Shown piece after piece: positions 54,737 to 62,394 of a stretch of 64,000 nucleotides of DNA. Made by a program: the position numbers and the translations under genes. Under the pieces are notes generated by a model. It searched no databases. It was not told where the DNA came from and worked only from the letters and a program-made list of their open reading frames with translations. This stretch comes from Planctomycetia bacterium (GTDB lineage: Bacteria > Planctomycetota > Phycisphaerae > UBA1845 > Fen-1342), in contig CP054190.1 in the NCBI GenBank assembly GCA_015709575.1, positions 930,001-994,000 of the forward strand, read 5' to 3'. Positions within the stretch are counted from its first letter, which is position 1. Each line of letters begins with the position of its first letter.

Positions 54737-56202
54737 AGCAGCACCTCCGAACCAGGGGCGGATTCGCGAACGATCGGCGCTCGCGCCCGCTCCCAGGCCA
54801 TGATTCCGCCCGTGAGATTCATCACCTCCAGCCCGGCTCTCTGCAGCAGCGCTGCTGCCCGGGCAGAACGCGCCCCGCTGCGACAGCCGACCACCAGCGG
54901 CTTGTCGCGCGGCACCTCGTTCAACCGGCCCGCCAGGCGCGTGTGGGCGATGTTCATCGCGCCGGGTGCGTGACCGCCGGAAAATTCGGAAGCGCGCCGC
55001 ACATCGAGCACGTTCACGCGCCCCGCGGCCAGTTCCTCCGCCGCCGCCTTCGCGTTGATTTCGCGGATAGTCGCCAGATCCGCCTTCGGGTCGGACGCGG
55101 CCGCATTCAGCTCGCTGGACGGGCACCAGCCGCGAATGCGATCCAGCCCGACGCGAATGAGGTCTCGAAAGGCCTCTTCCAGCCGCTCCGGGTCAATCAC
55201 CAGATAAATATCCTCGTCCGCTCCGATCATGGACCCGGCGTCGGTGTTGAACGAATTGGACAGCGGGAATGACAACGACCCGCGCACGTGCCCGTGGGAG
55301 AATTCCTCCCACGGGCGCGTATCGACAATCGCGACGCGCGTCGCGTCCAGGTTCTTCAGGTCGCTCACCGACACCCGCGGCGGCGCTAGCAATTGTCCCA
55401 GCACCGGCGGACCGACGCGATTGAGGCGCTTCATGTTTGCGAAGTAGAGCGGCGGCTCCGGCTGATCGCGCAGAATGAAATCGACGAACTCCCGCTCCGA
55501 GGATGCTGCGCGAATCGCCGGGTTGTAGCGGCGCTCATACCCGATCGTGCTGGTGGGAACCGCCCCAAGCGCCTTGCCGCACGCGCTGCCGGCGCCGTGT
55601 GCCGGCCATACCTGCACGAAATCCGGGATGAAGCTGAGCTTCGAGACGGTGGCGAACAGCCGCCGCGCGGATGGCTCCATCGCTCCGATCTGGCCCGCCG
55701 CCGATTCCAGCAGGTCCGGACGCCCGAGGTCGCCGACGAAGATGAAGTCGCCGGAGGCAATGCCCATTGGCTCCGAGGCCCCCGCGCCGCGATCCGTCAC
55801 GAGAAAGGCGATGTGCTCGGGCGTGTGGCCGGGCGTGTGCATCACCCGGAACTCGATCAGCCCGATCGAAAACGTGTCGCCGTCGCGCAGCCGCTGGTGC
55901 AGATAGGAGCCGCCCGCGACCCGTGCATCCAGCCACTCGCTGCGCCATTCGGGACCGCCTTCGTCGGAGATATACACTTTCGCGCCGGTCGCCTCGGCCA
56001 ACTCGCGCGCCCCGGAGACAAAATCCGCATGAATGTGCGTTTCCGCAACAGCGGTGATGCGCAGCCCGTTCGCCGCGGCCAGCCGGATGTAGCGATCCAC
56101 GTCGCGCTCCGGGTCGATCACGATCGCCTCCCCGGTGCGCTGACAGCCGATCAGGTATGCGGCCTGTGCGAGCTTCTCATCGTAGATCATCCGCATGAAC
56201 AT
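54733..56202 (-). CDS. Persulfide-dioxygenase-like metallo-beta-lactamase with two rhodanese domains
   Basis: 489 aa. The MBL-fold domain (~1-270) has ETHIHADFVSGAREL with HxHxD, and HTPGHTPEHIAFL and FVGDLGRPDL, the ETHE1-type pattern. It is followed by a rhodanese-like domain (~285-375) without a catalytic cysteine (VAIVDTRPWEEFSHGHV) and a second rhodanese domain with an active Cys (PLVVGCRSGARSARAA). Members oxidise glutathione persulfide to sulfite and pass on sulfur. The final His of the classical HxHxDH motif is Phe here, which also occurs in this branch. Starts at ATG 56202; MRM two residues later is an alternative. Confidence 0.88.
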   Translation of the reverse strand: MFMRMIYDEKLAQAAYLIGCQRTGEAIVIDPERDVDRYIRLAAANGLRITAVAETHIHADFVSGARELAEATGAKVYISDEGGPEWRSEWLDARVAGGSYLHQRLRDGDTFSIGLIEFRVMHTPGHTPEHIAFLVTDRGAGASEPMGIASGDFIFVGDLGRPDLLESAAGQIGAMEPSARRLFATVSKLSFIPDFVQVWPAHGAGSACGKALGAVPTSTIGYERRYNPAIRAASSEREFVDFILRDQPEPPLYFANMKRLNRVGPPVLGQLLAPPRVSVSDLKNLDATRVAIVDTRPWEEFSHGHVRGSLSFPLSNSFNTDAGSMIGADEDIYLVIDPERLEEAFRDLIRVGLDRIRGWCPSSELNAAASDPKADLATIREINAKAAAEELAAGRVNVLDVRRASEFSGGHAPGAMNIAHTRLAGRLNEVPRDKPLVVGCRSGARSARAAALLQRAGLEVMNLTGGIMAWERARAPIVRESAPGSEVLL

Positions 56203-56394
56203 GCCGTCGGCTCCTCGACCGTCGTTCCCCCGCTCGTGAATTGTAGCCGGGGTCGGGTCGAACCCCCGTGCTTGCCGACGCCCGCCGGCGTGACTACGCT
56301 CTCTCGTCCGCGGGCGGGCTTCGCCCGCGTCCGTGCTGGCTCAGCGGGAACACACTTGTCGGGCGCTCCTCCTTCGCAATCCGGGTCTTCCGCC

Positions 56395-58008
56395 ATGCCG
56401 TCGCCGACGCGGCGGGCGGTCGTCGCCGCCGCGCCGGTGGACCCGCTCAAGGAAACGACCTACGAGCAGATCGGCGGTTTCGTCGCGTTTTTCATCCTGC
56501 TGCTGATCACCAAGACGTTTTTCCTGCAGCTTTACGAGATCCCCACCGGCTCCATGGCCGATACGCTCCGTGGCGAGCACGCCATGACCGCGTGCAGCAA
56601 CTGCGGGTTCGAGTTCGCCGTCGGGCCGGATGTCACGCCGCGCGGCCCGCTTCCGCCGACGTTCGCCCATTGCGTCAATTGCCGCACGCTGTTTCGCAAC
56701 CCCGAGCGCCCGCCGCCGCAGGGCGTCCAGCCGCAGGAGTTCGGGCGGCTGCCGGCACTGCCGATGCCGATGCGCGGCGGCGATCGCATCATCGTGCACG
56801 GCTGGGCGTACGAGTTTCCCTTCAAGTGGCTGGATTCGCTCAGCCCGCAGCGCTGGGACGTGGTGGTGTTCAAGTTCCCCACTGAGCCGAACACAAACTA
56901 CATCAAGCGCCTGATTGGCCTGCCCGGCGAGACGATCGAAATGATCGACGGGGACATCTTCGCCGATGGACGTATTGCGCGCAAGCCGCAGTATGCCCAG
57001 CACTCGCTGTGGATGCCGGCCTATCTCCAGGATCATCGCCCAAAGAAGCCCGGCCTCGGCGACCCCGGGTATCAGCCGCGGTTCGTCCCGCAGGATGAAT
57101 CCAGCGGCTGGAGCGATCTGGCGACCCGCGTGCTGCGTTTCGGCGGCGCCGATCGCGGGCGTGGCACGATCCGCTTCGTCACGGCCCCCGGCAGCGACAG
57201 CGCCCCGGGCGACATCCGCGACTTCTACGGCTACAACGTCCGCCCCGGCCTGCCTGGCAGCAGCATGGAACCTGCCAACATCGTCTCGGACGTGCGCGTC
57301 GGGGCGGATGTGACGCTTGAAGGCGGCGACGGCTACCTCGAGTTGCGCGTCGCGAAGCGATCGGACTCGTTCGCCGCCCGCCTGTACGCAGACGGCCGCG
57401 TGACGCTGCTGCACGCCGGCCCGGGCGGCGGCCCGCCGCTGCTGCGCGGCGAGACGCAGATCGGCGCCAAGCTGCATGGGCGCCGATTTGCGCTGGGTGT
57501 CGCGGATTATCGTGCAATCGTGGAGATTGACGACGACGGCGTGATTTCGACGGATATCGACGTGACGGACGAGGCCGCACGCCGCCTCAGCAAGGACAAG
57601 GCCAACGCCGTTGTGGAAATCGCGGCCGAGCGCGTTTCAGCGGCGTTGTCCGCCGTGCGCATTGATCGTGACGTGTATTACACGAACACAACCCGCGACC
57701 GGCCGCGACCCGGCAACGGTCCTCCCGGGAACGCCAACGAGGGACACCCCTTCCGCATTCCGGCGGATGCGTGCTTCGTTCTTGGCGACAACAGCCCCAA
57801 CAGCCGCGACGCCCGCTACTGGGGGCCGGATGACGTCGGCCCACACCTGGCCGACAGCTTCGCCGCCGGCGGCTATGTGTACGGCACCGTGCCGATCGAC
57901 CAATTGCTGGGGCGGGCGTTCTTCGTGTACTGGCCCGGCTCGAGCGGTCCGGGATTCGGCGGGTTTCGCCTGCTGCCGGACACCGGGCGAGTGCGCTGGA
58001 TCCATTGA
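56395..58008 (+). CDS. lepB1: Signal peptidase I with zinc-ribbon and large beta insertion, copy 1
   Basis: 537 aa, about twice the usual length. TM helix at ~28-45, catalytic S53 in YEIPTGSMADTLRGEH and K171 in NYIKRLIGLPGE, then the GDNSPNSRDARYWG box near the C-terminus. Between S53 and K171 is a CSNC/CVNC zinc-ribbon-like insert (C67, C70, C93, C96). A ~270-residue beta-rich insertion separates the Lys box from the C-terminal GDNSPNS box, with a concanavalin-like feel (YLELRVAKRSDSFAARLY, RFALGVADYRAIVEI). The core residues for Sec-signal cleavage are intact. It starts 192 bases from the divergent MBL gene and is followed by a paralogue one base after its stop. Confidence 0.9.
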   Translation: MPSPTRRAVVAAAPVDPLKETTYEQIGGFVAFFILLLITKTFFLQLYEIPTGSMADTLRGEHAMTACSNCGFEFAVGPDVTPRGPLPPTFAHCVNCRTLFRNPERPPPQGVQPQEFGRLPALPMPMRGGDRIIVHGWAYEFPFKWLDSLSPQRWDVVVFKFPTEPNTNYIKRLIGLPGETIEMIDGDIFADGRIARKPQYAQHSLWMPAYLQDHRPKKPGLGDPGYQPRFVPQDESSGWSDLATRVLRFGGADRGRGTIRFVTAPGSDSAPGDIRDFYGYNVRPGLPGSSMEPANIVSDVRVGADVTLEGGDGYLELRVAKRSDSFAARLYADGRVTLLHAGPGGGPPLLRGETQIGAKLHGRRFALGVADYRAIVEIDDDGVISTDIDVTDEAARRLSKDKANAVVEIAAERVSAALSAVRIDRDVYYTNTTRDRPRPGNGPPGNANEGHPFRIPADACFVLGDNSPNSRDARYWGPDDVGPHLADSFAAGGYVYGTVPIDQLLGRAFFVYWPGSSGPGFGGFRLLPDTGRVRWIH

Positions 58009-58009
58009 C

Positions 58010-59638
58010 GTGTCGAGCGATGCGCCATCTCCTGACGCGGCCGCGTCGGCTACTTCTGATGAAGTCGCCGAGGCTGGCGCTGTGAGTGCCGACGCCGCAG
58101 CGGAATCCAGGCTGAGTGGGAACAGGGACGGGGGCATCGCAACATGGATCGAGCCGGGTCACGCGCCCGCGCGCAGCGCCCGCCTGGCGGTCGAGACGAT
58201 CGAGACCGTGCTGACGGCGCTGGTGCTGGCGTTCATCTTCCGCGCATTTTTCATCGAAGCATTCATTATTCCGACTGGGTCCATGGCCGAGTCGCTGCGG
58301 GGGGAGCATCGCACGCTGGCCTGTCGTGACTGCGGCTGCGAGTTCGACGTCGGTGCACTGACTCCCGACGAGCGCTCCGGCGCCGGAGGCGCGATGGTCG
58401 CCGCCGACGGTCCGCCCACCTGCCCGAGCTGCCACCGTGTGTACGAGGGCGCGCTGCCGCCGACCCGTCCGGGCGACCGCATCCTCGTGCACAAGTGGCC
58501 CTTCGAGCTAGGCGGATTCTTCGGCCCGCGTCCCTGGGACGTGATCGTGTTCCGCGATCCGGCTGATGCCCGGCAAAACTACATCAAGCGCCTCATTGCG
58601 CTTCCAGGGGAGGATGTCGAGATCATCGACGGTGACGTGTTCGTGAACGGGCGGATCCGCCGCAAGACGCCCGCGGCGCAGCGCGTGCTGTGGTTCCCGG
58701 TGCATGATCAGCGCTTCGTGCCGGCGCTTCATCGGGAGGGCGAGCCGCACTCGCCGTGGGAGCCGGCCGCGTACGCGGACGACCCCGGCGGCGGCTGGAG
58801 CGGGCTGGATACCCGCGTCGTGCACTATGCCTCGCGGGACGCGCGCCGGCGGGCGCTGGACTTCGCCCCCGGCGGGGTCGGTCCCTATCACCAGGACTTT
58901 TACGCATACAACGGCGGTCCGGCCGGAACGCACGTCGGCGACCTGGCGGTCAGCGCTCTGTTGCGCTTTCAAAGCGAGCGCGGCGAGTTGCGTGTGCAGA
59001 TCGAGCGCCGAAGGTTGCGGTTCACCGCGGTGTTGCGCCCGGATGGCGGCGTCGAGCTTCAATTGGCGTCTGCCGACGGGGAGAACGGACGCACCGTCGC
59101 CATGAGCGCGTGCAGCGCCCTGCGCGAGGGTGGATCAGCCGAGTTCCGATTGGAGCATCTCGATTGGCGCGTGCGCCTGACCATCAACGGGTGCGCCGTG
59201 CTGGAAGTCCCGGAGTCGGATTATCCCATCTCGCTGGATGCGGCGCGGGAGTCCGCCGGATTGGGTGCGCGCCTGCGCCTGGAAGCGGCGGACACGGCGC
59301 TGGAGCTGCGCGCGTTGCGCGTTGAGCGCGACGTGCACTACACGACGAACCAGGCGCGGACCCGCCGGGCGATGCCGGGGCAGGCGTTTGAGCTGTATTC
59401 GGGCGAGTACTTCGTCGTGGGAGACAACAGCCCGCACAGCCACGACAGCCGCGAATGGTCCATGGTCGGGCCGCATCTGCGGCACGACTATTACGAGGAC
59501 CGGTATCGGCTCGGAACGGTGCGCGAGGATCAGATTGTGGGCCGCGCGTTCTTCGTTTATCTTCCCGGCGTCGTGCCGATGGACTCATCCGGCCGCTGGC
59601 GCATGCTGGACATGGGCCGGGTTCGGATGATTCGATGA
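58010..59638 (+). CDS. lepB2: Signal peptidase I with zinc-ribbon and large beta insertion, copy 2
   Basis: 542 aa from a GTG one base after the lepB1 stop; no later start keeps the membrane helix. A ~50-residue acidic N-terminus precedes the TM helix (~68-88). Catalytic S91 (IIPTGSMAESLRGEH) and K193 (NYIKRLIALPGE); zinc ribbon C105, C108, C138, C141; a beta-rich insertion; and GDNSPHSHDSREW at the end. It is clearly paralogous to copy 1 but differs in the insertion and ribbon loop lengths. Translational coupling and the twin layout suggest different substrates or partner surfaces, but this is inference. Confidence 0.9.
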   Translation: MSSDAPSPDAAASATSDEVAEAGAVSADAAAESRLSGNRDGGIATWIEPGHAPARSARLAVETIETVLTALVLAFIFRAFFIEAFIIPTGSMAESLRGEHRTLACRDCGCEFDVGALTPDERSGAGGAMVAADGPPTCPSCHRVYEGALPPTRPGDRILVHKWPFELGGFFGPRPWDVIVFRDPADARQNYIKRLIALPGEDVEIIDGDVFVNGRIRRKTPAAQRVLWFPVHDQRFVPALHREGEPHSPWEPAAYADDPGGGWSGLDTRVVHYASRDARRRALDFAPGGVGPYHQDFYAYNGGPAGTHVGDLAVSALLRFQSERGELRVQIERRRLRFTAVLRPDGGVELQLASADGENGRTVAMSACSALREGGSAEFRLEHLDWRVRLTINGCAVLEVPESDYPISLDAARESAGLGARLRLEAADTALELRALRVERDVHYTTNQARTRRAMPGQAFELYSGEYFVVGDNSPHSHDSREWSMVGPHLRHDYYEDRYRLGTVREDQIVGRAFFVYLPGVVPMDSSGRWRMLDMGRVRMIR

Positions 59639-59924
59639 GTGGTTTCGCGGCGCTGTTTTTCGTAGTTGTCAACAGAAGAATCCGGATTCCCGGGTTGCTG
59701 CCCGGTGTGACGGCAAACCGCCGCACGGCCGCGGGGCGCGGACCGGTGCGAGCCGAGCCCGGCGGAGCCTGTTTTGTGCATAACTCGATAACCGAAAGGC
59801 TCTTACAGGCGGCTATCCGCCAAGGCGGCGATTCCGGACCGGGTGCGGTTTCGAGCGTATGAAGTTCATGTTTCGGGGAATTTGACAGCGCATTTCGCCG
59901 CCCCTATCAACAGGTTACTCACAG

Positions 59925-60734
59925 ATGCCCGAAGCTCCCGTGACCCCTCCCCCAAACCCCGCTGCCCAAGTGCTGCTGGACGTGTCCGATTTACGTAAAT
60001 CCTACGCGGGGCGGCGCGTGGTGGACGGCGTGTCATTCGTGGTGCGTGAGGGCGAGATCGTCGGGCTGCTGGGCCCGAACGGGGCGGGCAAGACAACCAG
60101 TTTCCGCATGACGGTCGGGATGATCACGCCCGAGGCGGGCAGCGTGAAGTTCCTCGGGCGGGACATTACGGCCATGCCGATGTACCGCCGGGCGCGATTG
60201 GGGATGGGATATCTCTCGCAGGATCACAGCATCTTCCGCAAGCTCACCGTGGAGGACAATCTGCTGGCGATCTGCGAGACGTTACGGATCAGCGCACGGC
60301 AGCGGCGCGAAAAGGTCGAGCAGTTGCTGGTGCAATTCGGCCTGACGACCGTGCGCCGGAGCCTCTCGCAAACCTGTTCCGGTGGCGAGAAGCGCCGCCT
60401 CGAAATCGCCCGCGCGTTGATCACCAGTCCGCGCCTGATCCTGCTCGATGAGCCCTTCAGCGGCGTCGATCCGCGACAGGTCGAGGATCTGCGGACGGAG
60501 ATTGTGCGGCTGCGCGATTCCGGTGTGTCCATCCTGCTCACCGATCACAACGTGTACGAGACGCTCCAGGTGACCGACCGCAGCTACGTCATCGTCGAGG
60601 GCAAGGTCATCCGCGAGGGAAAGCCCTACGACCTCGCGACCGATCCGCTCGTCCGGGAAAAATATCTGGGTCTCGGTTTCCGCGGCGACGCGCTGTTGCC
60701 GGCGGATGCGTCCTCGGCGGGGGCAGGAGCCTGA
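59925..60734 (+). CDS. lptB: LptB-type ABC transporter ATPase
   Basis: 269 aa. Walker A GPNGAGKTTSFRMTVGM, LSQDHSIFRKLTVEDNL (Q-loop region), signature CSGGEKRRLEIARAL, Walker B LILLDEPFSGVDP and H-loop LLTDHNVYETL. Both the spacing and the LTVEDN segment match LptB, the ATPase that drives lipopolysaccharide transport; planctomycetes have an outer membrane. No LptF/G or LptA gene is beside it. The start has no clear SD. The stop is followed at eight bases by the DUF167 gene. Confidence 0.9.
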   Translation: MPEAPVTPPPNPAAQVLLDVSDLRKSYAGRRVVDGVSFVVREGEIVGLLGPNGAGKTTSFRMTVGMITPEAGSVKFLGRDITAMPMYRRARLGMGYLSQDHSIFRKLTVEDNLLAICETLRISARQRREKVEQLLVQFGLTTVRRSLSQTCSGGEKRRLEIARALITSPRLILLDEPFSGVDPRQVEDLRTEIVRLRDSGVSILLTDHNVYETLQVTDRSYVIVEGKVIREGKPYDLATDPLVREKYLGLGFRGDALLPADASSAGAGA

Positions 60735-60741
60735 TCACCGC

Positions 60742-61050
60742 ATGTCGGCTTTCGATTCGCTGGTTGTTTCACAGGAAGAAGGCGGCGTTGCATTCGGTGT
60801 GAAGGTTGTGCCCGGCGCGTCGCGCAGCCGGATGGTTGGTGTGCTGGGGGATGTCCTGAAGATTGCGGTGGCCGAGCCGCCGGAGGACGGGCGCGCGAAT
60901 GCCGCTGTGCAGCGCCTGCTGGCGGAGCGCCTGGGAGTCCCCGCTGCCGCGGTAGACGTGGTCAGCGGACACTCGTCGCCGCGCAAGCGCATCCGAGTTC
61001 GGGGGCTGTCCCGATCGCGGTTGATCGAGGCGCTGCGGCGGGACGAGTGA
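60742..61050 (+). CDS. DUF167/YggU-family protein
   Basis: 102 aa. VKVVPGASRSRMVGVLGDVLKIAVAEPPEDGRANAAVQRLLAERLGV (quoted in part) and VVSGHSSPRKRIRVRG are the diagnostic DUF167 elements. The family is a small conserved alpha/beta protein of unknown function, in bacteria often next to YggT-like genes. The ATG at 60742 has no strong SD but sits right after the lptB stop, suggesting translational coupling. Confidence 0.93.
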   Translation: MSAFDSLVVSQEEGGVAFGVKVVPGASRSRMVGVLGDVLKIAVAEPPEDGRANAAVQRLLAERLGVPAAAVDVVSGHSSPRKRIRVRGLSRSRLIEALRRDE

Positions 61051-61117
61051 GCACGGTGGCGGTGGCTGCGCCGCGGGCGGCTGTGGCGCTTGCCGGTCGC
61101 AACGGAATTCGGGGACA

Positions 61118-62356
61118 ATGCCGGGCATGAGTACTTCCCCGCCGAAAGCGCCCGCCCCCGCATCGCGCGTGACCGTTCCCGCCGATCGAACCCGCGAGAT
61201 CCGCTACGCCGTTCGCGACATCCTGCTGGTCGCGGATGAGGTGGCCCGCTCCGGTCGCGAGATGTTGTATCTCAACATCGGCGACCCGAACATCTACGGT
61301 TTCGCGCCGCCGGCGCACATGATCGAGGCGGTCGAGCGCGCCATGCGCGACAACCGCAACGGCTACGCGCCTTCGTCGGGAATTCCGGAGGCGGTCGCCG
61401 CGGTGCGCCGCTCGGCCGACGCCGCCGGCATCCGTGACATTCAGCACGTCTACATCACCAGCGGATGCAGCGAGGCCATTGAACTGGCGCTGGCCGCGCT
61501 GGTGAACCCGGGGGAAAACGTGCTCACGCCGTCGCCCGGCTACCCGTTGTACACGGCGGTGCTGGCGAAGCTCGGCGCCGAGCGGCGGGACTATTATCTG
61601 GACGAGGACGACGGCTGGCAGCCCGACGTGGACGACATTGCGGCGCGGATTGACGATCGAACCCGCGCGCTGGTGCTGATCAATCCGAACAACCCGACCG
61701 GGGCGGTCTGCACCCGCGAGCGCCTGGAGCAGATCGCGGAGCTGGCCCGGCGTCACGACCTGGTCATCGTCAGCGACGAGATTTACGACAAGCTGCTCTT
61801 CGACGGACGCACGCACGTCGCCACGGCCGCTGTCGCTTCCGGGGCGAAGGTGATCACTTTCAACGGGCTTTCCAAGTCATACGTGGTGCCTGGTTTTCGC
61901 ATCGGGTGGGGCATCGTCAGCGGACCGTCGGCAGCGCTGAGCGACTATTGCGAGGCGATTCGCAAGATGGAGCGCGCCCGCATCAGCGCCAACCACCCGG
62001 AGCAATACGCGATCCGCCCCGCGCTGGAGGGGCCGCAGGATCACATTCGGGCGATGATGGCGCGGCTCACGCGCCAGCGCGACGTGCTGATGGCGGGGCT
62101 GTCGGCGATTCCGGGGGTGTCGTGCGTGACGCCCGCCGGGGCGTTTTACGCCTTTCCGCGACTACATGGCGATGAGCCTGACGAGCAATTCGTCACGCGC
62201 CTGATCCGTGAGACCGGTGCGGTGGCGGTGCCCGGCAGCGGCTTCGGGCAAAAGCCGGGCACGCGGCACTTCCGCCTGGTCTTCCTTCCCGATGAGCGCA
62301 CGATCGCCGGCGCCTGCGACGCGATTCGACGCACGATCGCATCTGCCCCGCGCTGA
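61118..62356 (+). CDS. PLP-dependent aminotransferase, AlaA/aspartate-aminotransferase class I type
   Basis: 412 aa. YLNIGDPNIYGFAPPAHMIEA, ITSGCSEAIELALAAL, INPNNPTGAVCTRERL, SDEIYDKLLFDG and the PLP lysine in FNGLSKSYVVPGFRIGW are all in order. The closest type by eye is AlaA/AlaC (alanine-valine or glutamate-pyruvate aminotransferases). Substrate uncertain. ATG at 61118; the second in-frame ATG at 61127 is also possible, and no strong SD decides. It converges on malQ with only 38 bases between stops. Confidence 0.92.
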   Translation: MPGMSTSPPKAPAPASRVTVPADRTREIRYAVRDILLVADEVARSGREMLYLNIGDPNIYGFAPPAHMIEAVERAMRDNRNGYAPSSGIPEAVAAVRRSADAAGIRDIQHVYITSGCSEAIELALAALVNPGENVLTPSPGYPLYTAVLAKLGAERRDYYLDEDDGWQPDVDDIAARIDDRTRALVLINPNNPTGAVCTRERLEQIAELARRHDLVIVSDEIYDKLLFDGRTHVATAAVASGAKVITFNGLSKSYVVPGFRIGWGIVSGPSAALSDYCEAIRKMERARISANHPEQYAIRPALEGPQDHIRAMMARLTRQRDVLMAGLSAIPGVSCVTPAGAFYAFPRLHGDEPDEQFVTRLIRETGAVAVPGSGFGQKPGTRHFRLVFLPDERTIAGACDAIRRTIASAPR

Positions 62357-62394
62357 CGAGCTTCAAAGTTGAATAACGGACCGATGACGCCCAT

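Noticed and set aside
59639..59924. Replication-origin-like or DnaA-box sequence before lptB
   Set aside because: AT-richer short stretches are present but no DnaA-box cluster (TTATNCACA) was found; ordinary intergenic sequence.
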